Positions 14,256 to 20,870 of a DNA stretch of 29,119 nucleotides are shown here, piece by piece. Every line of letters begins with the position of its first letter. The stretch's first letter is position 1. Origin of the DNA: an uncultured Gemmatimonadota bacterium (GTDB lineage Bacteria; Gemmatimonadota; Gemmatimonadetes; Gemmatimonadales; Gemmatimonadaceae); NCBI GenBank assembly GCA_946480295.1, contig CAMLIT010000049.1:1-29119 (forward strand), given 5' to 3'. The position numbers were made by a program, and so were the translations under genes. Under the pieces are notes generated by a model. The model was not told where the DNA came from. It was given only the letters and a program-made list of their open reading frames with translations, and ran no database searches.

Positions 14256-15038
14256 ATCCGCACGCCCCGCCCCGTCCTGCGTCAGCTCGCCCTCGCCTGT
14301 GCCGCCGCTGCGGCCATCTTCGCGACGGCGTCGCTCGTCCACCCGGTCTTCCTCGCGCAGAGGACGCCGGTGGCGCAGCGCATTCTCCAGCACCGCTACG
14401 TGGATTCCCTGGCGCTCCGTGCGCCGTGGCTGCGCATGCCCGCGGAGCTGGCGATCAGGTCGGAGCAGTTCCTGGCGGATCGCGAGGCGTTCGCCCTCGA
14501 CCTCATCCGCACCGGCAAGGTGACGCCGGGCCGCGCGCGCTCGCTCGCCGACGTCGCCGTGCGCGAGGCGTACACGCAGAAGATCCCGCCCGCCCTCGTG
14601 CTCGGCGTCATGCTGACGGAGAACGACGAGCTCAAGTCGCGCGCACGCTCGAAGGTCGGCGCGGTGGGACTCATGCAGGTGTATGCCCGCCACTGGCGCA
14701 ACGCGCTCGCGCACAAGTTCGGCACCGACGTGCGGAACGACTCGACGAACCTGCGCTACGGGATCTACATCCTGAAGTGGACGACGACGCAGGTCGACGA
14801 CTTCAGCACCGACGGCTGGCGCAAGGCGCTGCTCCGCTACAACGGGTGCGTCCACGGCACGAACACCCCCGACTGCCGCGAGTATCCGGAGCTCGTCAAG
14901 CGCAACGTGCAGCGCGCGGCGAAGGCGTCGTGCGGCGGCCGCGACTTCCATCTCTGCGTCGTCCAGCCGCTGCTCGTCGCCAAACGAGTCGAGGAGGCGG
15001 ACCGCGACCAGCAGCAGCAGGTCGCGGGCGACCACTGA
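14256..15038 (+). CDS. Lytic transglycosylase (SLT domain), possible ATC start codon
   Basis: About 260 residues. An N-terminal anchor or signal helix (RTPRPVLRQLALACAAAAAI) is followed by an SLT domain: IPPALVLGVMLTENDELKSRA with E122 as likely catalytic Glu, AVGLMQVYARHW, LRYGIYILKW, and ALLRYNGCVHGTN. Such enzymes cleave peptidoglycan between MurNAc and GlcNAc, forming 1,6-anhydroMurNAc. GGAGGAG at 14243-14249 is 6 bp from ATC at 14256, exactly where the N-terminal helix should begin. No ATG, GTG or TTG is suitably placed; the nearest in-frame start is GTG 14169, which gives a non-signal-like extension. Either ATC is used, or ATG was mutated or misread. Confidence 0.85.
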   Translation: MRTPRPVLRQLALACAAAAAIFATASLVHPVFLAQRTPVAQRILQHRYVDSLALRAPWLRMPAELAIRSEQFLADREAFALDLIRTGKVTPGRARSLADVAVREAYTQKIPPALVLGVMLTENDELKSRARSKVGAVGLMQVYARHWRNALAHKFGTDVRNDSTNLRYGIYILKWTTTQVDDFSTDGWRKALLRYNGCVHGTNTPDCREYPELVKRNVQRAAKASCGGRDFHLCVVQPLLVAKRVEEADRDQQQQVAGDH

Positions 15039-15071
15039 GTCCGGTGCCGGCTCGCCGGGCGCCGCCCGCGC

Positions 15072-15866
15072 TCAGGGCACCAGGGCGATGCTCGTGGTCT
15101 GCGTCTGGGTGTTGGTGATCGTGTACTTCTGCGGGCCGACGGTCGCCTTCGACACCAGGTCGTCCCGGTAGTCGGCGCCGAGGTACTGGCCGGCGTGGCT
15201 CAGGTAGAGCGTCCCGCTGCCGGTGCCGTTCGTCGCGAAGTCGATCGACTGCCCGAGCGCCCGCCCCGTGCCCGTCACCGTGGCGGTGGCCGTGCGCTGG
15301 ATGCGCCACGCCGGCGCCCCGTGCACGACCGTGTCGCCGACCACGCGATAGTTCGTGATGATCGAGCGCTCGAGCTTCGTGCCCATCTGGTCGATCGGCG
15401 TGGACACGGTGTCGCTCCACGTCACGCCGACACCGAGCGTCGCCGGCACCGCCGGCAGGAAGCGGAACAGCTCGTCGGCGAAGTCGCCGAGCAGCTGCGC
15501 GCCGGGCCCGGTCAGGCTGTCCCGCGCGTAGAGCCGGCCAAGCGGGGACACCGTCGCGCTGAGCTTCACGCCGAGCATCGACGACCCGTTGAGGGGCGCC
15601 CCGTTCGGCAGCTTGCCCGTGATCGAGTCGAGGCTGATGGTGAGGGCGAGGGTGTCGGCGGCGCGCTGCGACAGCGTCAGCGTCATGCGCTGCTCGGTCT
15701 CGTAGTTGACGTCCTGCTTCGCGCCGCCCTGTTCGGCGACGCCATTGCTGTGGAAGGTCAGCCGGTACTGGGAGGTTCCGGGCGCGTAGGCGAAGCGCTG
15801 CGCGCTGGCGGGAACGGCCGCGCAGGCGAGCGCGGCCACGGCGAGAAGTGTGGTGCGGTACGGCAT
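15072..15866 (-). CDS. Exported protein of unknown function, 264 aa
   Basis: The protein starts MPYRTTLLAVAALACAAVPASAQ, a clear signal peptide. It continues with beta-rich sequence (TSQYRLTFHSNGVAEQ, QRMTLTLSQRAADTLALTISLDSI, GVTWSDTVSTPIDQMGTKLERSIITNYRVVG, GTGSGTLYLSHAGQYLGADYRDDLV). I do not recognise a named family; similar secreted beta proteins are frequent in soil bacteria of this type. It should lie in the periplasm or at the outer membrane. ATG 15866 is chosen because the signal peptide begins there; the frame is open to 15983. It lies 120 bp downstream of the M1 peptidase gene on the same strand, so co-transcription is possible. Confidence 0.8.
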   Translation of the reverse strand: MPYRTTLLAVAALACAAVPASAQRFAYAPGTSQYRLTFHSNGVAEQGGAKQDVNYETEQRMTLTLSQRAADTLALTISLDSITGKLPNGAPLNGSSMLGVKLSATVSPLGRLYARDSLTGPGAQLLGDFADELFRFLPAVPATLGVGVTWSDTVSTPIDQMGTKLERSIITNYRVVGDTVVHGAPAWRIQRTATATVTGTGRALGQSIDFATNGTGSGTLYLSHAGQYLGADYRDDLVSKATVGPQKYTITNTQTQTTSIALVP

Positions 15867-15986
15867 CGAGAAGCGTCGAAGGGGCGAAGGACGAAGGGCG
15901 AGCGCGGCATCCTCGAATCGCCGCCGGGCGCGGCGCGAATCCGGTGCCACGCTGCCCACTCGGAATACGCGCCTCACGCCCAAAGG

Positions 15987-18617
15987 TTACGCGCTCCCAT
16001 CCGCGAAGGCGCGGCGGATGCGCACGGTGCGCTCGAGGTCGTCACGATCCTGCAGGATCTTCTGCCGGAGATCGATCGGGAGCCGCGGATGCTCGCGCAG
16101 GAAGCGGTCGATCACCGCCAGCGCCGCCGCGTCGCGCTGCCCCCCGATGAAGGCGCCCAGCCACGAGCCGAGGAAGAAGATGCGGCGGTTGCGCTGGATC
16201 CAGGGGAGCGTGTCGAGCGCCGGCACGAGGTAGGGCAGGGTGAGCGCCGACTGCCCGGGCTCGTTGAACGCCCGCAGGCTCGCCGTCACCCAGTCCTCGT
16301 TGAGCGTGGAGTCGCGGAAGTAGCGATTGAAGTAGGCGCGCTTCGCCGCCGGCGTGGGCTGCGCCGCGCCCGCCACGAAGGCGCGCCGCTGGCCCCCCGA
16401 CGTCGTGTCGCGGCGCTGCTCCGCCGCGAGGCGCTCCATGGCGCGCGGTGCGCCACGCGCGACGAGCGTCGTCACGATCGCCCAGCGCGTCGGCTGGCGC
16501 ACCGGGAGTCCCGCTGCGCTCGTGTCGTCCAGCCACCCCTCGAGTCGCGCGAGCGCCGACGGCGTGGCGGCGAGCACGATGTACGCGTCGAGCTGGTTCT
16601 TGCGCACGCCGTACACGCGGCTCGTGTCGCTCGCGCCCGCGAGCAGGAGCGACTCGATCGCCGGGAGCAGCGAGTCGCGCTGCGCCGTCGACAGGTAGCT
16701 CTCGACCGCACGGCTCAGCCGCCCGACGATGCCCGCCGAGATCTGCTCGTCGCGCTCGTTCGGCAGCTCGCGCATCGCCGTCGCGAGGAAGCGCGTCGGC
16801 GCGAGCCGCGCGTCGCGCACGAGGTCCCAGAGCGAGCCCCAGAGCATCGCGCGCAGGAAGGGATCGCGGACCTCGCCGACGTGATCCTCGAGCCAGGCGG
16901 TGCTGCGCGGATCGAGCATGACCAGCCCGTACGCGTAGTCGTCCGCGTTGGCGTAGAAGAAATCGGGAGCGGCCTGGCCGGCGGCCGCCGTGACGACCAG
17001 CGACTCGGCCTTCATCTCCACCGGGATCCGCGTGAGCGTGCCGCCGCGCGAGAGCACGACCTCGGTGCGGATCGGCCACACCGCGCGGCCGGAGAGCGCG
17101 GCGTGCGCCGGGTGCTGCGTGAGGGCGAGGCGGCGGATGCGGCCCTCCCGGATCTCCAGCCGCTGCTCGATCACGGGCATCCCGGGTCGCAGGATGTACT
17201 GCCGCCCCCAGTTTCCGAGGTCGCGGTGGGCGGCGCGCCCGATCGCGCCCAGGAGGTCGCGCCAGGTCGCGTTGCCATACGCGTGCTGGCGAAGGAAGTC
17301 GTGCACGCCGGCGCGGAAGGCGGAGTCGCCGACGAGATAGTTGAGCTGCTTGAGCACCCCCGGCGCCTTGTTGTAGACGATCGCGCCGTAGTTGCTCTTC
17401 GCCTGGTCGAGGTTGACGAGCTGCTGCCAGATGGGCGTCGTGCCCGTCGTGAGGTCCACGTCGTAGGCCGCGGGCTTGTTGCGGAGGTAGAAGGACATCC
17501 ACGGATTGCCCTCGCTTGGCTCGGGCTCGGGATGCGCGCGATCGCGCTGCGTGCCGGCTCGCAGCTCGATCGCGCGCATCTTCGCGGCCATGTACGTCGC
17601 GAACCCCTCCTTCAGCCAGAGGTCGTCGAACCAGCGCATGGTGACGTCGTCGCCGAACCACTGGTGCGCGACCTCGTGGTAGATCGTCGCGCGGCGGCCG
17701 AGCCGCTGGTTGAGCGTCGGCGGCTCGCGGTAGATGAACGACTCCTCGTTGAACATCGTGACGCCGGGATGCTCCATCCCGCCGAAGGGGAACGCCGGCG
17801 ACAGCATGTACTGGAACTGCTGGAACGGGTACGCGATCCCGAAGTACCGCTCGAGCGACGTCAGCGCCGAGCCCACCTGGTCCTGGAGCGAGTCCACCTC
17901 GACCTCGCGCGCGCGCGAGGCGCGCACGAACAGGTTCGTGTGGCGCGGGCCGCCGGTGAAGCGATGCCACGGCCCGGCGGCGAAGGCCATCAGGTACGTC
18001 GGCAGCGGATCCGATTCACGGAAGGTGAAGGTGCGGTCGCCGGCGGCCGAGTCGACGCGCTCCGTGATCCCGTTCGCGATCGCCGTCCACGTCGGCGGCA
18101 CGGTGAGCGTGAGCGAGAGCCGCGCCTTGAGATCCGGCTGGTCGAAGCAGGGGAAGAGGGCGTTCGCGTCGGAGGGGACGAGCAGCGTGTACAGGTAGTT
18201 CCTGCCGTCGGTCTCGTCGTGGAAGCGGATGATGCTCGCACCGGCGGGGGCGATCAGCGCCGTGAATCGCATCGCGACGCGGTTCGTGCCTGCGTGGAAG
18301 GCGCGCGCGGGGAAGCGCAGGTGTGCGCCGTTGTTCTCCGGCGTCACGGGTGTCCCGTTCACCTGGTAGCCGGCGACGGTCGGGCCGCGGAAGTCGACGA
18401 TCACGTCGCCCGGCCTGCGCTTCACGAAGGTGATCACGACCTCGCCGGCGGCCGTGTCGCGCCTGGTGAGCGAGAGGTCGAGGCGGTAGCGGACGTCGGA
18501 GATCTCGGCGGCGCGCGCGATGGCGAGCTGCCGCGAGATGCCGCGCACCATCAGGGAGTCGGGGCGCGACGTCGGCGACGCCGCCGCGAGGAGCAGGGGG
18601 AGGGCGAGAAGGAGCAT
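15987..18617 (-). CDS. Exported M1 family aminopeptidase
   Basis: The 876-residue protein has an N-terminal signal peptide (MLLLALPLLLAAASP). The M1 fold follows: an N-terminal beta domain (LFPCFDQPDLKARLSLTLTVP), the substrate motif FGGMEHPGV in place of the canonical GAMEN, and the zinc site HEVAHQWFGD (314-323) with the third ligand E337 in WLKEGFATY. YNKAPGVLKQLNYLVGD and an ERAP1-like helical C-terminus complete it. It removes N-terminal residues from peptides using zinc and should be periplasmic or secreted. GGMEHPG keeps the Gly-x-Met-Glu core, so activity is expected. No strong ribosome site precedes ATG 18617. Confidence 0.93.
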   Translation of the reverse strand: MLLLALPLLLAAASPTSRPDSLMVRGISRQLAIARAAEISDVRYRLDLSLTRRDTAAGEVVITFVKRRPGDVIVDFRGPTVAGYQVNGTPVTPENNGAHLRFPARAFHAGTNRVAMRFTALIAPAGASIIRFHDETDGRNYLYTLLVPSDANALFPCFDQPDLKARLSLTLTVPPTWTAIANGITERVDSAAGDRTFTFRESDPLPTYLMAFAAGPWHRFTGGPRHTNLFVRASRAREVEVDSLQDQVGSALTSLERYFGIAYPFQQFQYMLSPAFPFGGMEHPGVTMFNEESFIYREPPTLNQRLGRRATIYHEVAHQWFGDDVTMRWFDDLWLKEGFATYMAAKMRAIELRAGTQRDRAHPEPEPSEGNPWMSFYLRNKPAAYDVDLTTGTTPIWQQLVNLDQAKSNYGAIVYNKAPGVLKQLNYLVGDSAFRAGVHDFLRQHAYGNATWRDLLGAIGRAAHRDLGNWGRQYILRPGMPVIEQRLEIREGRIRRLALTQHPAHAALSGRAVWPIRTEVVLSRGGTLTRIPVEMKAESLVVTAAAGQAAPDFFYANADDYAYGLVMLDPRSTAWLEDHVGEVRDPFLRAMLWGSLWDLVRDARLAPTRFLATAMRELPNERDEQISAGIVGRLSRAVESYLSTAQRDSLLPAIESLLLAGASDTSRVYGVRKNQLDAYIVLAATPSALARLEGWLDDTSAAGLPVRQPTRWAIVTTLVARGAPRAMERLAAEQRRDTTSGGQRRAFVAGAAQPTPAAKRAYFNRYFRDSTLNEDWVTASLRAFNEPGQSALTLPYLVPALDTLPWIQRNRRIFFLGSWLGAFIGGQRDAAALAVIDRFLREHPRLPIDLRQKILQDRDDLERTVRIRRAFADGSA

Positions 18618-18778
18618 GCCGGAAGTAGAGCCCGATCGGGAGGGCTCGCAAGGCTACCGGATCGGCACGCGATGCGAGATCATTCGCGCCGGGAACGGCA
18701 GTCCGCCGTCCGCGATCCGCAGTCCGCAGTGGGTTTGTACGCCTCCCGCCTCCCGCCTCCCGCCTCCCGCCTCCCGCG
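18618..18778. repeat. Heptamer repeats between divergent peptidase and dUTPase genes
   Basis: GCCTCCC is repeated five times (18741-18775), ending 3 bp before the dUTPase ATG. Further left, read on the minus strand, GACTGCG-type heptamers occur in phase (GACTGCG, GATCGCG, GACGGCG, GACTGCC, about 18700-18732). The space that should hold a ribosome site for dUTPase is filled by the repeat, whose CCTCC core resembles an anti-Shine-Dalgarno. Confidence 0.85.
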
Positions 18779-19279
18779 ATGCCTCCCATCACCATCGAGC
18801 TCCTGCACGCCGACGCCCAGCTCCCACGCCGCGCGACGGACGGCTCCGCCGGCTACGACCTGTTTGCGTACCTGCGCGGCCGCGCGGTCCGCTGCTCCGA
18901 CGGGCAGCGCATGTGGGAGGTGCCGCCTGACGAGGCGGGCGACGGCGTCTTCGAGCTGCCGCCCGCCGCGGCCGCGCTCGTCCCCCTCGGCTTCAAGGCC
19001 CGGCTCCCGGATGGCTACGAGGCGCAGGTGCGCCCGCGCAGCGGCACGACCTTCAAGAAGGCGCTGCAGATCCCGAACGCCCCTGGGACGATCGACGCCG
19101 ATTTTCCCGACGAGTGGATGGTGCTCGTACGCAATCCGACCGCGCATCCCATCCGCCTCGAGCACGGCGAGCGCATCGCCCAGATGGTGCTGCAGCGCTT
19201 CGAGGTGCTCCCGTTCGAGGAGGGGCGGGTGGGCAGGACGACGGAGCGGGCGGGCGGGTTCGGGAGTACGGGGCGGTAG
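18779..19279 (+). CDS. dut: dUTP diphosphatase (divergent)
   Basis: 166 residues with the trimeric dUTPase motifs in order: ATDGSAGYDLFAY (motif 1), RPRSGTTFKKAL (motif 2), NAPGTIDADFPDEWMVLVRN (motif 3), ERIAQMVLQRF (motif 4) and ERAGGFGSTGR (motif 5). It hydrolyses dUTP to dUMP and pyrophosphate, keeping uracil out of DNA and supplying dUMP for thymidylate. The catalytic Asp of motif 3 is kept. The usual Tyr-Arg-Gly-Glu is Phe-Pro-Asp-Glu here, a notable change in the uracil pocket. A 20-residue insertion (RAVRCSDGQRMWEVPPDEAG) lies between motifs 1 and 2. Its ATG follows directly on a GCCTCCC array, with no ribosome site. Confidence 0.92.
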   Translation: MPPITIELLHADAQLPRRATDGSAGYDLFAYLRGRAVRCSDGQRMWEVPPDEAGDGVFELPPAAAALVPLGFKARLPDGYEAQVRPRSGTTFKKALQIPNAPGTIDADFPDEWMVLVRNPTAHPIRLEHGERIAQMVLQRFEVLPFEEGRVGRTTERAGGFGSTGR

Positions 19280-19280
19280 C

Positions 19281-19294
19281 GGGAGGCGGGAGGC
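19281..19294 (+). repeat. GGGAGGC heptamer, two copies
   Basis: Two tandem GGGAGGC units immediately after the dUTPase stop, followed by CTCGGGACGAGCGACGCG, which resembles the GACGAGG units seen at 20411. Confidence 0.7.
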
Positions 19295-19318
19295 CTCGGG
19301 ACGAGCGACGCGTCCCCA

Positions 19319-19357
19319 GGAAAGAAAAAGGCCCCCGGCGGAATGTCCGGAGGCCTT
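19319..19357 (-). terminator. Intrinsic terminator of minus-strand small RNA
   Basis: On the minus strand AAGGCCTCCGG pairs with CCGGGGGCCTT (plus 19347-19357 with 19328-19338): 11 bp with one G-U pair and an 8-nt loop. TTTCTTT follows. The T-run is only on the minus strand, so the element ends leftward transcription; the stem may also help stop dUTPase transcripts from the other side. Confidence 0.85.
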
Positions 19358-19531
19358 CGTCCATCAAGCCGGCTCGTGACGATCGTATGAGCCGGTACCC
19401 GGGTTACCGAGTAGCGATCAGGCGACCGCTTGCCCAGGACGAACCGGCTTTGGGACCGTTACTAGACAATGGATCACCTCCTCGTTTGGGGTGGGAGATC
19501 GGGCGGAACACGCTGCGATCGATGCAGCGAC
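19320..19531 (-). ncRNA. Candidate independent structured small RNA with perfect anti-16S 3'-end sequence
   Basis: The predicted transcript is about 212 nt. Its 5' end forms a hairpin, CGCTGC/GCAGCG (19511-19529). AGGAGGTGATCC (19482-19471), a 12-nt perfect complement of the 3' end of 16S rRNA, follows. Next comes a long stem: AGCCGGT (19449-19443) with ACCGGCT (19396-19390), and CCTGGG (19438-19433) with CCCGGG (19403-19398). It is capped by AGCGGTC-GCCT-GATCGCT (19430-19413). A third strand, GAGCCGG (19375-19369), can pair with the same ACCGGCTC, giving an alternative fold. A 21-codon TTG-started frame (19469-19404) is well spaced after the SD, but half its codons end in A or T, unlike genes here. 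I know no matching RNA family. Confidence 0.55.
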
Positions 19532-19537
19532 TTCCGT

Positions 19538-19566
19538 ACCCTAGACACGCGCATGGGGTTCCGCAA
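19538..19566 (-). promoter_or_regulatory. Sigma70-like promoter of minus-strand small RNA
   Basis: On the minus strand TTGCGG (19566-19561), a 17-bp spacer and TAGGGT (19543-19538) place the start of transcription near 19531, directly before a 5' hairpin. Confidence 0.5.
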
Positions 19567-19569
19567 CTT

Positions 19570-19591
19570 CCCGCCAGAACTTTGTGGCGGG
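19570..19591. promoter_or_regulatory. Inverted repeat (possible operator) between small RNA and CPBP gene
   Basis: CCCGCCA (19570-19576) and TGGCGGG (19585-19591) form a perfect 7-bp inverted repeat with 8-bp spacing. It is 3 bp upstream of the small-RNA -35 box and 20 bp before the CPBP start, so one protein or structure could affect both. Confidence 0.4.
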
Positions 19592-19611
19592 CTCGGACGT
19601 AAGATCGAGCG

Positions 19612-20373
19612 ATGCCCACGTCCGTTCGCGCCCCGCTCGGGCGCAGCTCGTACTTCGGCGCGACGCGCTCGCCGCGCTACAGCCTGCTCTTCGCGCTGCC
19701 GCTCCTGATCGCCTACGAGCTCCTGGCCGCGATCTTCCGCCGGCCGGTGGCGGAGCAGCAGGTGCGAAACGGGGCCGACGTCATCCTGCACGAGCTGGCG
19801 TTCCTCGTCGCCGGCGCGTACGGGCCGCTCCTCCTCATGGTGGCGATCGTCGGGCTGAGCATCGTCTTCGTCTGGCGCGACCTCCGGCGGAGCGGCGGCG
19901 GGCTGCGACCGGCGTTCTTCGCCGGCATGCTCGCCGAGGCGACCGGGCTGGCACTGGTGTTCGGCGTCGTCATCGGCACGATCACGGCGCAACTCCTCGG
20001 CGGGCTCCATCTCCTCATGGTTCCCGGCGGCCCGCTCGCCACCATGAGCTGGCCCACCCGCCTGATGCTCTCGCTCGGCGCCGGCTTCTTCGAGGAGCTG
20101 CTCTTCCGCGTGCTCCTCGTCTCCGCGCTGGCAACGATCGGCCGCGTGCTCTTCGGCTTCGGCCGCGCGCCGGCCGGCGTCTTCGCGGCGATCATCGGCG
20201 CGCTGATCTTCTCCGCGTTCCACTACGTCGGACCCTTCGGCGAGCGGTTCGAGATCCAGTCGTTCGCCTTCCGGGCGGTGAGCGGGCTCGCGTTCAGCGG
20301 GCTGTATCTGGTGCGCGGCTTCGGGATCACCGCGTGGACGCACGCGCTGTACGACGCGTTCCTGTTGGTGTAG
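19612..20373 (+). CDS. CPBP family intramembrane glutamic endopeptidase
   Basis: 253 residues with about six to eight hydrophobic segments. The CPBP (Abi) motifs are present: EELLFR at 161-166 (motif 1 EExxxR), FSAFHYVG with His204 (motif 2), and THALYDAFLL with His244 near the end (motif 3). Family members cut substrates within the membrane (Rce1-type CAAX processing) or act in bacteriocin self-immunity; the bacterial substrate here is unknown. The gene starts MPTSVRAPLGRSSYFGATRSP. It is divergent from the small RNA, with a palindrome just before it. GGGAGGC repeats begin 5 bp after the stop. Confidence 0.88.
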   Translation: MPTSVRAPLGRSSYFGATRSPRYSLLFALPLLIAYELLAAIFRRPVAEQQVRNGADVILHELAFLVAGAYGPLLLMVAIVGLSIVFVWRDLRRSGGGLRPAFFAGMLAEATGLALVFGVVIGTITAQLLGGLHLLMVPGGPLATMSWPTRLMLSLGAGFFEELLFRVLLVSALATIGRVLFGFGRAPAGVFAAIIGALIFSAFHYVGPFGERFEIQSFAFRAVSGLAFSGLYLVRGFGITAWTHALYDAFLLV

Positions 20374-20870
20374 CGGCGGGAGGCGGGAGGCGGGAGGCGG
20401 GAGGCGTGGGGACGAGGGACGAGGGACGAGGGACGCGTTCGGACGGGCCACTTCCGCCGTGCGCCGGACTCGGTCGACGAGCCGGCATCAACGCCGATCG
20501 GACACGGATGCCGCGGAGGTCACGGATGCCGCGGATCGGCGCCGGGAGGCGGGCACCGCTTGTCGTCCCGAGCCGCAGGCGAAGGCATGCCCTGAGCGGA
20601 GCGAATGGGATCTCGCTCCGGCGCGCCGACGCCAGATGCTGCACCACGCTTCAGTATCACAAGGGTGCTCTCGGCGCACGGCGGCGTCGCGCCACTCCGA
20701 GCGATCCGCGTGCATCCGTGCCGTTCATCCGTCCAATCCGCGTTCCAGCGATTCGCGTCATTCGCGTCATTCGCGCCATTCGCCTCTTTAGTCGTGTGAT
20801 GCCAGGGCCGCCGAGAAGACCGTAGGCCGCGATGAAGAGGGGCATGCCGCGGCGCGCCTGCCGCATCCCT
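20374..20870. repeat. Repeat-rich intergenic region
   Basis: No gene is supported here. GGGAGGC is repeated four times (20378-20405), then GTGGG, then GACGAGG three times (20411-20431). CACGGATGCCGCGGA occurs twice (from 20503 and from 20521). A near-copy of the second lies inverted at 20702-20720, 180 bp away, able to form a long stem. ATTCGCGTC-like 9-mers occur four times (about 20753-20788). The stretch CCTGAGCGGAGCGAATGGGA (20590-20609) resembles a dispersed bacterial intergenic repeat I recall as TCCTGAGCG-AGCGAAGGATCT. The mosaic looks like decayed repeat elements. Confidence 0.75.

Noticed and set aside
15195..19379. Very long open frame of 1394 codons on the plus strand
   Set aside because: It is the mirror of the exported protein and M1 aminopeptidase on the minus strand; Arg/Ala/Gly/His-rich without motifs, as expected in GC-rich DNA.
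19471..19482. GGATCACCTCCT on the plus strand as a 16S rRNA fragment
   Set aside because: Flanking bases do not resemble 16S rRNA; the word makes sense as an extended Shine-Dalgarno or rRNA-pairing segment of the minus-strand RNA.
19404..19619. 71-codon minus-strand frame ending after the 21-codon TTG frame
   Set aside because: Its first part crosses the promoter and 5' hairpin of the small RNA and has no ribosome site; only the short TTG frame is kept as a possibility.
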